Source: Hydractinia symbiolongicarpus (Eukaryota > Cnidaria > Hydrozoa > Anthoathecata > Hydractiniidae). From it: a stretch of DNA of 64,000 nt. Below the pieces are notes generated by a model, which was given only the letters and a program-made list of their open reading frames with translations, was not told the DNA's origin and searched no databases. This document shows positions 22,101-28,614 of this stretch, piece by piece (within the stretch, counting starts at the first letter, position 1; every line of letters begins with the position of its first letter). The position numbers and the translations under genes are program-made. The stretch is from positions 27,101,001 through 27,165,000 of the forward strand of contig NC_079882.1 in NCBI RefSeq assembly GCF_029227915.1, in the 5' to 3' direction.

Positions 22101-24001
22101 GGGTTCCGCTTAATCGGAGATAGAGAAAGAAAATGCATGTTGAGTGGCAGATGGACTGGCGCTGTTCCAGTTTGTCAAGGTAGCTATATTTTTTTTTCTT
22201 TTATATTTTTCATTGTATACATCCTAACTACAAACGTTCTGTTGTGTTTATATAGAGATTACTTGCAGTAAACCTTCAGTACCCACGCATAGTGAAATTA
22301 CCGGCGACCGATTCTCTGTTAACTCGACAGTTGTGTATGACTGCAAGGCGGGTTATTCTTTGAAAGGAGCACGAAAATTGATGTGTGGTTTAGATGGCCG
22401 ATGGAGTGATCAAGTACCATCCTGTCAAGGTAAAGAAAAGGCTGTTATATATGGTTGACTTTTCAATGTTTCCTAAAGTTTGCGGATTTCTGTTCATGCG
22501 CGCGTACTGGTAGGTAAAAAAGGAGGACCATACAGAGTTCTAAATGCACTGGAATGATTTTTTTTAACTATATTCTTTTTTTGTAAAAGTTTTGGCAAAT
22601 TTGAGTGAATGTTTCTTTTTTTCTATTGATACTTGATTACAACATTACGTCACAAGGAATGTCGTTTACCTCTAAGAAATAAACGGCGTATAAAATACTA
22701 AAAATAACATTTTTAGCTGGTGTGTGTGGAGCAGATAAATTAGTAGGACCACGTGGAAGCATCACGTCACCTAATTATCCAAACTCGTATGGCAATAACG
22801 AATATTGTCGGTGGAAAGTTGTCTTAGCAACAAATAAGCAGGTTGCTTTTACCGTGTCGTCATTGGTAACCGCAGAAGGTGACGATCGTCTGGAATTGTA
22901 CGATGGAAAAAGCAAAGCATTGATGATGGTGTTATCTGGTACTCTGTCTAAACCGTTACAAATCACATCACCTAGCAACGAAGTTGACATCAGGTTTGTC
23001 ACGAATCAAAAAAATGTCGCTGATGGTTTCTCTGCAACATACGCTGAAACATGTAAGTGTTACGGTTTTAATTTGAGAGAAATCTGATGGCATAACTTCT
23101 TTGAAGTTTGTATGAGCAATACAAACAATACAATCGGCCTAAAAAACCGTACGTGTTTTTATTACCGTGGACCGTAAATAAATGCCAACTAAATACACTT
23201 TCTTTATAAGCAACTTCGTTTTTTCATTTCATTCTTAGTTGCCAAGGAACTGTTGTACTTTAGTGATCTTATTTATTACAAAAACGACTTCATTCTTTTA
23301 AAAACTGTTTTTTTTACATATTGTTAGATTATCCAGATGCAAGCTTTAGTGTCTTTACGTTTGAAATTTTGAGCCTGACCAGTTGTTTAGTCCTTTGGGT
23401 TGCTTATGAAAAGACGTGTAACTGTTTTTTTTCTTTTGCTTTTTATAGCCTGCGGAGGGCATATCACATCATTTGGGGCGATCATTCAGACACCTAATTA
23501 TCCAGCGAATTATCCACATGGCATTACATGTACGTGGCAAATAGTTATCCCGCAAGGAAAATTATCACTCCAATTCGAGCGCTTTAGAACTGCGAATAGC
23601 CATGATGTATTAGAGGCATGGAGTTCGGTAACTAAGTTGACCAGTAAGTAAACTTGCGCACTGATTTCACAGTATTGGTTATGCAGACTGCAATAATTCC
23701 TTTCTTCTCTGCCCCTCCGAAAACGGAAAATTCCTACACACCCAAGCACTAGTATATTTATCGTTACATGGCTAACTACAACAGTAATTATGCGGATGAA
23801 GATATAACCGCGTTGTTTGAAAATGAGCTTATGGTTTTATTTCTAGAAGCAAATAAAATCGGCACATATTACGGCAACCGAGGAAGCTTTTTAAGGATCG
23901 ATTCTTATCAAATTATGTATTTGAGATTTAAATCGGATTCCGGTGTTACAGCAAACGGATTCAAAGCCACGCTTGTAAAAGATAGTGGAATCACAAGTTA
24001 A
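463..24001 (+). CDS. SVEP1: SVEP1/polydom-like multidomain matrix protein, 35 coding exons
   Basis: Secreted extracellular matrix protein of the SVEP1 (polydom) family. In vertebrates this protein acts in cell adhesion and in angiopoietin/Tie signalling. I joined 35 exons; coding length is 7,200 nt (2,399 aa plus stop) and every splice phase matches. Domain order: signal peptide, vWA (~42-215), EGF, ephrin-receptor-like, CCP1-3, HYR1-2, CCP4, spacer with furin-like site, three ephrin-receptor-like modules, EGF1-6, pentraxin, unassigned Cys-rich module, EGF7, CCP5, three cbEGF, CCP6-11, two CUB. The order up to the pentraxin is that of vertebrate SVEP1. The tail is shorter (11 CCPs against more than 30 in vertebrates) and ends in CUB domains. 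Most exons are symmetric phase 1-1, typical of shuffled modules. Intron 1 hosts two other genes. Individual exons are given in the block entries. The least certain point is the joining of exon 1 across a 6.5-kb intron. Confidence 0.88.
1142..2568. other. Intron 1, first part: no gene seen
   Basis: AT-rich intronic sequence. The open frames here (for example around 1812-2142) are short, overlap on both strands and show no domain signature. No clear repeat was recognised. Confidence 0.5.
2569..2800 (-). CDS. Possible NTF2-like-fold fragment (NXT-like), downstream of ABCD4
   Basis: About 75 minus-strand codons directly beyond the ABCD4 stop read like the middle of an NTF2-related export protein. 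They show a Trp-containing strand followed by G-x-x-V, then V-D-E-F-I, an S-I-K-R-x-K-V strand, and a hydrophobic strand ending in V-V-L-F-G-T-V. Possible splice acceptors lie near 2790-2800 (rc ...attaag or ...gcaag). I found no upstream or downstream exon that would complete the fold, so this could be an exon of an unrecognised gene, a pseudogene fragment, or chance within the ABCD4 3' UTR. The 5' part of the longer open frame (2800-2910) overlaps ABCD4 in another frame and is a shadow. Confidence 0.25.
2876..4660 (-). CDS. ABCD4: ABCD4-like ABC half-transporter, single exon, nested in SVEP1 intron 1
   Basis: Half-size ABC transporter of subfamily D, 594 aa (the vertebrate protein is about 600). 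ABCD4 works with LMBD1 to export cobalamin from the lysosome. The N-terminal membrane domain (~35-345) keeps family-typical stretches such as DQRISQDV (145-152), EGDFRFK (221-227) and SYVVIGVPI (287-295). The nucleotide-binding domain has Walker [10 protein letters not shown] (412-420), signature LSPGEIQR (515-522), Walker B FLDEA (537-541) and the switch His569. All look functional. The ATG at 4660 is the first in frame, and the stop TAA is at 2876-2878. There is no intron, although vertebrate ABCD4 has many and the neighbouring genes here are intron-rich. It lies antisense inside SVEP1 intron 1. Confidence 0.93.
   Translation of the reverse strand: MVPTEATCTNSSRRSYKLDKVCLRRFKSCLVILFQSCLSNSTMLYILLLGICLGQQLVVYNVGLLPSEFITVLEGRDNRNFKVLLIKAFALIFSAAIYKSLVELVSGYLYLTWRKLLTSFLHRKYFFKSTFYRVNVLKTEIDNVDQRISQDVNRFCLQLSDISPKIVISPLVIIYYSIQCFNSTGYVGPFVIYTYFVVGTIINKLIMSSIVNLIFRQEQCEGDFRFKLTQIRSSAESIALLRAGKNELQKVTTFFERLFKTQKKIIHSELFLNFSTNLIDYIGSILSYVVIGVPILSGKYNDMSVVALSALISKNAFVSMYLISCFSTLIDLSSQVTDLCGYVHRIGELIEVLKLQKRWFQTRHIQEINDEFEGGILLSLKNITYTAPNSLQILVSDLSLDIKRNKNILITGNTGSGKSSLLRILAGIWKPESGIIQQSFVSEVTNVLFLPQKPFLTNGSLLDQVVYPVLRSSIQDYELTRDNVEKALEAVDLLHLIERVGDIDVAPEWCWADNLSPGEIQRISFARLFYHEPVLAFLDEATSALGIIEEECFYVYCAQLEITVVSVAHRETLRRFHDLWLNINGDGTWDYTNL
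4661..5302. other. ABCD4 upstream / intron 1 spacer
   Basis: Non-coding. It includes the likely ABCD4 promoter just above 4660. A pyrimidine-rich stretch at about 4917-4943 and dispersed short oligo-A and oligo-T tracts are visible; no gene was recognised. Confidence 0.45.
5303..5995. mobile_element. MITE-like element with ~20-bp terminal inverted repeats
   Basis: The left end begins ACTTACTAAAAGCAGTAACT (5303) and the right end (to 5995) carries its reverse complement, followed by A/G-CC. The interior has no coding frame. The subterminal part contains degenerate repeats of an AACCTG/ACCACCT-type motif. No unambiguous target-site duplication was found, so the superfamily is unassigned. Confidence 0.55.
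5996..6541. other. EFCAB11 upstream / intron 1 spacer
   Basis: AT-rich, non-coding. It presumably includes the promoter and 5' UTR of the nested EF-hand gene. No specific element was recognised. Confidence 0.4.
6542..6994 (+). CDS. EFCAB11: EFCAB11-like EF-hand protein, single exon, nested in SVEP1 intron 1
   Basis: Small calmodulin-like protein of 150 aa (human EFCAB11 is about 160). The first EF-hand loop is canonical (D14 to E25: [12 protein letters not shown]). A V-F-x-x-x-D-E-x-x-K-G-F/Y-L motif followed by a L-F-G-F/Y-K stretch matches EFCAB11 specifically. Loops three (D-A-R-C-K-G) and four (D-R-N-I-D-G) end in D instead of E, and the second hand is degenerate. The function of the family is poorly known. 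It is intronless, and its ATG at 6542 is preceded by a purine-rich tttagaaaggt-like context. It shares orientation with the host gene. Confidence 0.8.
   Translation: MDEREIEKVFYFVDEENKGFLDKTELKIAYLCLFGFKISSIEIKEVLRKCGSELKNGKHKHYGLNKIDFVTLMTNRFKSIDEDEQIREIFNYFDARCKGFIDFKDFKRAVNMKLKHFDDNKLIRCFRELDRNIDGRVSFADFQLMMRTKI
6995..7687. other. Intron 1, last part
   Basis: AT-rich non-coding sequence between EFCAB11 and SVEP1 exon 2, ending in the acceptor ttttag at 7682-7687. No gene seen. Confidence 0.5.
7688..7843 (+). CDS. SVEP1: SVEP1-like exon 2: EGF-like module after vWA
   Basis: Acceptor ttttag, donor atc|gtaagt, phase 1-1, residues 227-278. It carries six cysteines with the C-x-C-G-T and C-A-C-P-P-G-H-Y-G-x-G-L pattern that directly follows vWA in vertebrate SVEP1 (there C-K-C-G-T and G-Y-Y-G-K-G-L). 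This match supports joining it to exon 1 across the 6.5-kb intron. Confidence 0.85.
7844..11166. other. SVEP1-like intron 2 (3.3 kb): no gene seen
   Basis: AT-rich intron. The 110-codon minus-strand frame at 8690-9022 has low-complexity hydrophobic composition and no domain, so I do not call it. Locally duplicated text occurs at 10332-10412, and a shorter repeat of 'atgcttctaaataat' occurs near 10552-10590. Confidence 0.5.
10332..10412. repeat. Tandem duplication, ~39-bp unit x2
   Basis: Two near-identical copies (10332-10370 and 10374-10412) of a unit starting with ttcagtttctaaacca and ending ttgataaataa. They differ by a few bases. Intronic and non-coding. Confidence 0.7.
11167..12687 (+). 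CDS. SVEP1: SVEP1-like exons 3-6: ephrin-receptor-like module and CCP1-3
   Basis: Exons 11167-11325, 11412-11600, 11770-11943 and 12496-12687, all phase 1-1 (residues 279-516). Exon 3 is a GCC2/GCC3 (ephrin-receptor-like) module with C-P-A-G-T-Y and C-x-x-C-P patterns. Exons 4 to 6 each encode one complement control (sushi) module with four cysteines and the W-x-x-x-x-P-x-C ending. The third lacks the usual P before the last Cys (T-E-L-M-C). This triplet is in the same place as the first three sushi modules of vertebrate SVEP1. Confidence 0.9.
11680..11745. repeat. (GTTT)n microsatellite
   Basis: Roughly sixteen imperfect GTTT units in the intron between exons 4 and 5, running almost up to the acceptor at 11769. 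Confidence 0.85.
12722..12759. repeat. (GTCC/GTCT)n microsatellite in a GC-richer insert
   Basis: Mixed cgtc/tgtc units, followed up to about 12860 by a GC-richer stretch (ccacgcaaaatggtagct, gacgggcgaacccgag). It looks unlike the surrounding AT-rich intron. Probably the end of a dispersed mobile element; the class was not determined. Confidence 0.5.
12987..13572 (+). CDS. SVEP1: SVEP1-like exons 7-8: two HYR domains
   Basis: Exons 12987-13247 and 13321-13572, phase 1-1 (residues 517-687). Each encodes a hyalin repeat of Ig-like fold: P-P-x-I-x-C-P start, F-P-I-G and T-A-V-D-A-A-G-N-S in the first, S-W-D-x-P and F-P-I-G-P-A in the second, and a final C-x-F-x-V-x-V strand. HYR pairs occur at this place in SVEP1. 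Confidence 0.9.
13647..14792 (+). CDS. SVEP1: SVEP1-like exons 9-11: CCP4 and the spacer with furin-like site
   Basis: Exons 13647-13850, 14125-14369 and 14513-14792 (residues 688-930). Exon 9 is a CCP with the longer W-P-D-C ending seen in SVEP1 sushi 4. Exons 10 and 11 encode a region without a named domain. It has two Cys pairs and then R831-R832-K833-R834, a furin-type site, followed by a T-I-Q-I-D-L beta-like strand. Vertebrate SVEP1 has a comparable R-x-K-R at this place. For exon 10 the donor at 14370 (caacg|gtagg, phase 0) fits exon 11. The earlier gtaaga at 14325 would leave phase 1 and break the frame. Confidence 0.82.
15171..16127 (+). CDS. SVEP1: SVEP1-like exons 12-14: three ephrin-receptor-like modules of identical length
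   Basis: Exons 15171-15332, 15729-15890 and 15966-16127 are each exactly 162 bp (54 codons) in phase 1-1, residues 931-1092. Each has the GCC2/GCC3 pattern G-x-Y/F-x-x-x-G-x-x-x-C-x-x-C-x-x-G-x-Y, followed by C-x-x-C-P and a terminal C. Equal lengths point to exon duplication. Vertebrate SVEP1 carries the same tandem set. Confidence 0.92.
15436..15500. repeat. Tandem duplication, ~32-bp unit x2
   Basis: Two copies of a ttttgaaaaacggtctgcac unit flanked by T-runs (15436-15468 and 15469-15500) in the intron between exons 12 and 13. Confidence 0.75.
15539..15701. mobile_element. Short MITE with ~22-bp inverted termini
   Basis: A 163-bp element. The left terminus (15539-15560, ending GTAACTCGAACCTC) pairs with 15680-15701 (starting GAGGTTCGAGTTAACC). 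The AACTCG...CGAACCTC theme resembles the ends of Tc1/mariner pogo (Tigger)-type elements; that class assignment is inference. No coding capacity. Confidence 0.6.
16246..16384. repeat. ~36-bp minisatellite, about four units
   Basis: Degenerate units of the form cgttaaacTTCTCGTTACTTTTTACGAGATT repeat up to the acceptor of exon 15. Each unit contains a small internal palindrome (CTCGTTAC...TACGAG). Intronic. Confidence 0.75.
16395..17291 (+). CDS. SVEP1: SVEP1-like exons 15-17: six EGF modules
   Basis: Exons 16395-16564 (ends phase 0), 16697-16876 (0-0) and 16955-17291 (0 to 1), residues 1093-1321. The exons do not match module borders, in contrast to the rest of the gene. Six EGF-like modules can be read. 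Several start with D-E-C or D-D-C and so could bind calcium. The consensus C-x-x-N-P/S-C-x-N-G-A/G-x-C and G-x-x-C-E is clear. Vertebrate SVEP1 also has six EGFs before the pentraxin. Confidence 0.92.
17365..18311 (+). CDS. SVEP1: SVEP1-like exons 18-20: pentraxin domain
   Basis: Exons 17365-17532, 17743-17948 and 18062-18311, residues 1322-1529. Pentraxin/LamG-like jelly roll: F-x-A-A-F-W-V-K strand, [18 protein letters not shown] calcium-site loop and L-S-Q-L-N-V-W. A W-P-D-F motif before the final cysteine matches vertebrate SVEP1. The donor after 18311 reads G|GCAAGT, a GC-AG intron. The downstream exon fits in phase 1 only with this donor. Confidence 0.92.
18312..18633. other. Intron 20 with GC donor
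   Basis: Starts gcaagt and ends ttttacttactttag-like at 18633. No usable GT donor restores phase 1 to exon 21. Nothing else recognised. Confidence 0.6.
18634..19060 (+). CDS. SVEP1: SVEP1-like exons 21-22: unassigned Cys-rich module and EGF7
   Basis: Exon 21 (18634-18876, residues 1530-1610) encodes a module I cannot assign. It starts [11 protein letters not shown] and has eight cysteines counting the C-S-G of the first pair, with motifs I-S-A-Q-C and a final R-Y-E-C-P-Y. Vertebrate SVEP1 goes straight from pentraxin to sushi, so this module looks lineage-specific. Exon 22 (18950-19060, residues 1611-1647) is a compact EGF with [12 protein letters not shown]. Both are phase 1-1. Confidence 0.8.
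19242..20276 (+). CDS. SVEP1: SVEP1-like exons 23-26: CCP5 and three calcium-binding EGF modules
   Basis: Exon 23 (19242-19400) is a CCP. Exons 24 (19637-19753), 25 (19853-19975) and 26 (20154-20276) each encode one cbEGF starting D-I/V-N/D-E-C and containing the aromatic G-S/F-x-x-C-x-C segment. Residues 1648-1821, all phase 1-1. Two of the three are exactly 123 bp, suggesting duplication. Confidence 0.92.
20348..22429 (+). CDS. SVEP1: SVEP1-like exons 27-32: six CCP (sushi) modules
   Basis: Exons 20348-20521, 20751-20924, 21102-21281, 21410-21583, 22006-22179 and 22256-22429, residues 1822-2171, phase 1-1. Five of the six are exactly 174 bp; the third is 180 bp. Each has four cysteines, an N-G or equivalent turn, a Y-S-C-x-x-G-Y/F strand and W-S/T-G-x-x-P-x-C. 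This array corresponds to the long sushi array of vertebrate SVEP1 but is far shorter. Confidence 0.93.
22717..24001 (+). CDS. SVEP1: SVEP1-like exons 33-35: two C-terminal CUB domains
   Basis: Exon 33 (22717-23052, residues 2172-2283) is a full [12 protein letters not shown] start, [14 protein letters not shown] and F-S-A-T-Y. Exons 34 (23449-23643) and 35 (23847-24001) form a second, diverged CUB ([13 protein letters not shown], terminal G-F-K-A-T). The stop TAA is at 23999-24001. Vertebrate SVEP1 ends with EGF modules, so this tail differs. Confidence 0.88.
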
Positions 24002-24038
24002 ATTTCCAATATGTATGCTTTATTTTGTTATGTTATGA

Positions 24039-24044
24039 AATAAA
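24039..24044 (+). terminator. Poly(A) signal of the SVEP1-like gene
   Basis: AATAAA 38 bases after the stop codon. Confidence 0.65.
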
Positions 24045-26378
24045 ATAGAAAAAATGATAGATGTAATTTTTCATTAGAAGCATGTATATTTTGTAAAGTC
24101 CAAGGTTTGATAAACCTTTAGTACTGGCAGTTTTTTTAAGTGTTCGACAAAGGGTTCATAAAAAATATATTTCATGGGATACTACATTTATTAGCTTTTG
24201 AAGCCTACAAAATTCAATATTGAAAGTTTCTTATTTTTTGGGAGCTCTAACCTCTAGTTTTTTATAAACGGGTTTTTTTTTTTAAAAAAAATACGTGCAA
24301 TGTACTAACCTGTACGAAACCCTAACTTCGTCAGATTGGCGGGATCATAAACAGCCCAACTCATTTAGGTCTCTGGTTACACAACTAAAATTTTATGAAA
24401 ACAAGAAGGAATGTTTTTTCAATATTTTAAGCTGATTTTTTTTTAAAGCAGAAAAAACGGAACAAGAAAAATACTTTTGAGTACCTGCTAATTAATGTTT
24501 TGTTTTATTATTTTTTCTGTTCCTGTCCGTAAGAAAAGTTGAAATGGTCTTAACTTTCAGTTTGAATCACAACGGATAGAAACGGAAAAAGTTCGACAAC
24601 CAATAAGACTCTAGAAATCACTGTTCCGATCCGTTCCATACCGTTTTTAAGTGGAATTTCACCATAACGTGCATTGAAATATAACCTTTTTTGGGGTTAT
24701 ATTTTGGATCTTTCCGGGAAAACGTTTTTTAGAACACAACCAGATCGTGCAAATTTTAACATAAAACAGCTCTGTTGTACAAACATTTAGTGTACTGCAA
24801 GCCAATCAAAATTGTCAAAATAATTCACACCTACGTCGAAGTTTCATTGTGATGTTTTACGTAAAGAATGACGCATGATTTTTTCACAAAATAAAACCAA
24901 GAAACTTCAGCTAAAGTTTATTTTTAAAAGAAGGATATTTATCCAGGCTAAAAAGCAGGACCTATAATGCCTATCAAGATGGCAGTGATTCAGTAATCAT
25001 TATTTTCTTTAATTTAACACTTGTTACAATTCTATAATGCTATCGTTTTTCACTAAAAATATTCAGTTTCAACAATTCCTATTGTGGAATAATTAATTTC
25101 TGCCGAATATAATTCCAGCTATTTTCGCGGATTTTTGAATTATTCGTAAATTATGCAAGTCTATGTAAGTCTATGCAAAATAAATAATAAGGGAATTTAT
25201 TGCTCTAAACTAAGAATAGTTATCAAGCAAAGTAGAAGTCTCTACCTTCTGTAGAAAAACATTGTATTTTATAAACTGTGAAATAACCCTGCAACACTTT
25301 CTCCGCAACATCCAAATATATTTCAGAAAGTATAGTATCTGTAAAAATCAATCTCACTCAATTTTCGCGCAATTTTTTTCCTTTAAAATTTTACGTGTTA
25401 CCCGATCCAATCCTCTGTACGCGACACGCGACACCCTATCATCTATACTCTACTCAGTCTCGCTTCAGCTAGAATATTATTAGTGCTTTTTTTCACACGC
25501 ACATAAATAGATCTTGCTAAACTTAGCCTGTCATACAGCCTTGAGTACCGTAAAAGAAAAGTTTCTATAAAAAACCTTCGACTGGTGTAAGCTATCGAAT
25601 CACATTCATTTAGGAGGGCTGTTTATTTAAGTAATTGACTCAATAGCCCTTAATTCAGGCGTCTGTGTCGCGAAATACACCTGCAGGGGAGAATGAATAA
25701 AAAATGAAACCAAATAGCATTTTTTTATTAAAATAATTTTATATAAATAAATGATCCTATTAAAAAAAGACATAAGAATATTCAATTTTACCTGCTTATA
25801 TAATTTGATAATTTTATATGTATAAATATAATTTTTATGATATAACCAAATTCCTTGCAAAATAAATGCAAGTATAAAAATAATTTGGATACCCAATTCA
25901 TAATAATGTTTTATATTCTATTTCATTGCAGCAGAAATCCACAAAAAAATGTATAAAACTTTTCAATTCTTTTTTGCATACATGTTTTGTTGTATTATTT
26001 AACGAAATGAAGTTCTACGAGAAATAAATTTCGCGACTTCGCAAATTTCTTCAAGAATCAATTTTTGCTTATATTTAATTTCCCTGTTGGTTAATATAGT
26101 TTCTTCTTTAGAGTTTAATTTAGAAAGGAAATGCAGTTCATCTTTAAGCAAATATGATTTCAAAATTCCCCTCTTCCGTACTCTTTTTAAGTTACATTTT
26201 CCTTGATAATATAGTAATTTTTGACTGTTGAACAAAAATAAGAAGAATTGAGACAATTGTAACCCGATGAGTGACGAGCCTTGAAAATTTCACAAAAATT
26301 TTAATTCCATAGATTCCAGCAAAAACCACGTAAACCGCGAAACATAGTTTTTTTCAAAAATATGTATTCAAGGTAGCA
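24045..26378. other. Intergenic region between SVEP1-like and TMEM272-like genes
   Basis: AT-rich. No gene I can support. The minus-strand frame at 25999-26256 (85 codons, basic and rich in K/E/L) lies just downstream of the TMEM272-like gene but has no recognised family; 25627-25896 is low-complexity. Several homopolymer runs occur. Confidence 0.45.
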
Positions 26379-27639
26379 TTATTCATCTTGTCGTAACTGC
26401 GTGTTCGAGCTGGTGACAAAATAAGCCGTGCAACTTGCACACACACCTAAACAACACGTGCAGAAACAAATCATCGCCATCACCAAATAACACACTGTGA
26501 TAATCCAGAATGCAAATAAATACAAGGTCTTATTGCAGTAGTTCAATGGTTCATGCGGTGGAGGGATAAAGTGAGGTTTATACTTTGAATACACCCAAAT
26601 GTTACCAGCTATAAACCACGTGAACAGAAAAATATTCAACACACCATCGAGAAACATCCATGCGATTGGTCTTTCATCAACGTGATTCTCTTTCGATTCG
26701 CTGGAAAATATATCTTCATTGTATATTATTCGCTGCAGGATAATTATAACTGTTTTTAAGATGCCAAACGAACCTCCAACAATTAGATATATTGGTATAA
26801 AGGGCTCCACCGGACAATCATCTTTATATTTTGATCCTAAAATAATTTTAATACCCACATCAAACAAAGGCCTGGTTTTCTCAAGAATTTTAAGAAAATA
26901 CTGACATTAAAGGTTTACAAGGAAAAAAATGTAGCAATTTTGGCAGGTAGCAGGGTTGCGACGCTATAAAATTAGCTAAAATTGTATAATCTGCATTTAT
27001 AATATACTGAAATATAAACTACAGAGGTATAAAATTCCTTCCCCGCTTCTTTTCTGGATAGATTGCCCTGTTTGAAGTAATGGTCCAAATTTGAGTTTTA
27101 GACACAAAAAAAGTCCAGATCCCCAAAGACTTCGTCAGTATATTTTAGGATATGCAGACATCTTCATTTTAAGAGAAAAACTAGCCGCTTATAGATTACA
27201 CGAATTAATATTTGCGGAGTCATTTATCCGCTTAATACAAGAAAATGCCATTTTCGACACGAAAGTGGGAATCAGACAGCCAGGTATAAAATAACAATTA
27301 AAATAAATACCTATAATAATCATAGACATTGGTAGAGCTAATAATAACATCAATGAGAATGTGCAACCAGCTAAAGTAAACAGAAATGAAAACATAAAAA
27401 TTATTTCACACAGGTTTAAAAAAAAATGATCACATAAAAATACACAAACCAGTTCCAGCGAACATCATTGCTGCTTTTTTGAAATATGCTAAAGAACTGT
27501 CAGAGCCATCTTTGTTTTCTTTAAATTGACCAAATATAGATTCATAAGATGGTGGTAGATTTGAGCTTTCATCAAACGATGCATCATTTGGAGTTCTGTC
27601 CTTAGCAACTAACAGTTCTACATTGCGGTCTACATACAT
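26379..27639 (-). CDS. TMEM272-like four-span membrane protein, 3 exons
   Basis: Three minus-strand exons: 27450-27639, 27311-27370 and 26379-26836, with matching phase-1 junctions; 708 nt, 235 aa. The N-terminal cytosolic stretch carries a PPSY motif (29-32), a potential WW-domain ligand. Four hydrophobic segments follow. The first is built across exons A/B and ends I-I-I-G. A conserved K-x-D-D-C-P-V-E-P-F-I-P-I-Y-L junction and a W-F-I-A-G-N-I-W-V-Y helix are typical of the uncharacterised TMEM272 family. The last span is Cys-rich (C-F-C-T-C-C-L). No start ATG upstream in frame fits better than 27639. Function unknown. Confidence 0.82.
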
Positions 27640-28091
27640 TGCTCAGATGCGAAGAAGATTCCTAGGTAAAATAAACAAAACTGTAGTGATAAAAAAGTTA
27701 TTATTGTGGGATATATAAATTTATGTTTCATTTCCTGATCTTGTAGATTCAAAATATTAAGAATGGTTTTAAGTGATGAAACAAACTAATATTATTTCTT
27801 ATATTAATATTCGTATTTTGTCTGTTTCTACGACAAAACCTATGGTGCTTATAGAATACACAGAATATTATAAATGAAATAACAAATGTTATATATATAT
27901 ACATATATATATATTACTTATTTGATTGTGTTAACATATATCATATGTTTTATACGTTTTGATATCAGTATGTTGTCATTTGACACCCTAGGATTTTGAT
28001 TTAATGCAGCCCAGTGTCATTTCTTCCCTCTACTTTGGCAAAAACTTTATGTTAATCAATTAATCCTTATAATATCTATTCATTGATAACG

Positions 28092-28414
28092 TTTAAAGGC
28101 ACATTCCTTAACAGGCCTAACAGGCCTGATGACATGAGATGTTCAAATTTAACAGGCCTAACAGGCCTGATGACATGAGATGTTCAAATTGCTATTCCTT
28201 AAATATGAATTAAATCTAAAATTCTTTAAATGTGAATATTTTTAAAAATATTTAAAAATTGTTAAGCAACTTTTAAAGGCACATTCCTTAACAGGCCTAA
28301 CAGGCCTGATGACATGAGATGTTCAAATTTGCTATTCCTTAAATATGAATTAAATCTAAAATTCTTTAAATGTGAATATTTTTAAAAATATTTAAAAATT
28401 GTTAAGCAACTTTT
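28092..28414. repeat. Tandem duplication (~140-180 bp unit) with internal short repeat
   Basis: Two copies (28092-28271 and 28272-28414) of a unit that begins tttaaaggcacattcct, contains aacaggcctaacaggcct, and ends attgttaagcaac. The first copy carries an extra internal duplication of about 39 bp including the aacaggcct pair. Copies are nearly identical, so the event is young. Confidence 0.85.
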
Positions 28415-28575
28415 TAAGCACAACAATATAAGCTCATTATTACATACCTCAAGTTCCCTTTAAATCTTTCAGTCAGGGACAACCGCAAATTAGACTATCA
28501 CATGAAACTAGTATGAAGTTTAGTTGGAGGTTTTCCACATCCCTCTCCCAAATTAGCAAGGTGTGCGATTATATT

Positions 28576-28614
28576 ACCTATTATGCTATTACATTACGTA
28601 ATAGCATAATAGGT
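28576..28614. repeat. Perfect 17-bp hairpin with 5-nt loop
   Basis: Arms 28576-28592 (acctattatgctattac) and 28598-28614 are perfect reverse complements around the loop attac. No neighbouring coding sequence. It could be a palindromic transposon end or a transcribed hairpin. Confidence 0.8.

Noticed and set aside
27091-27294. Plus-strand 67-codon frame inside the TMEM272-like intron
   Set aside because: Reads somewhat protein-like, but it lies antisense in an intron and has no recognised domain or splice partner.
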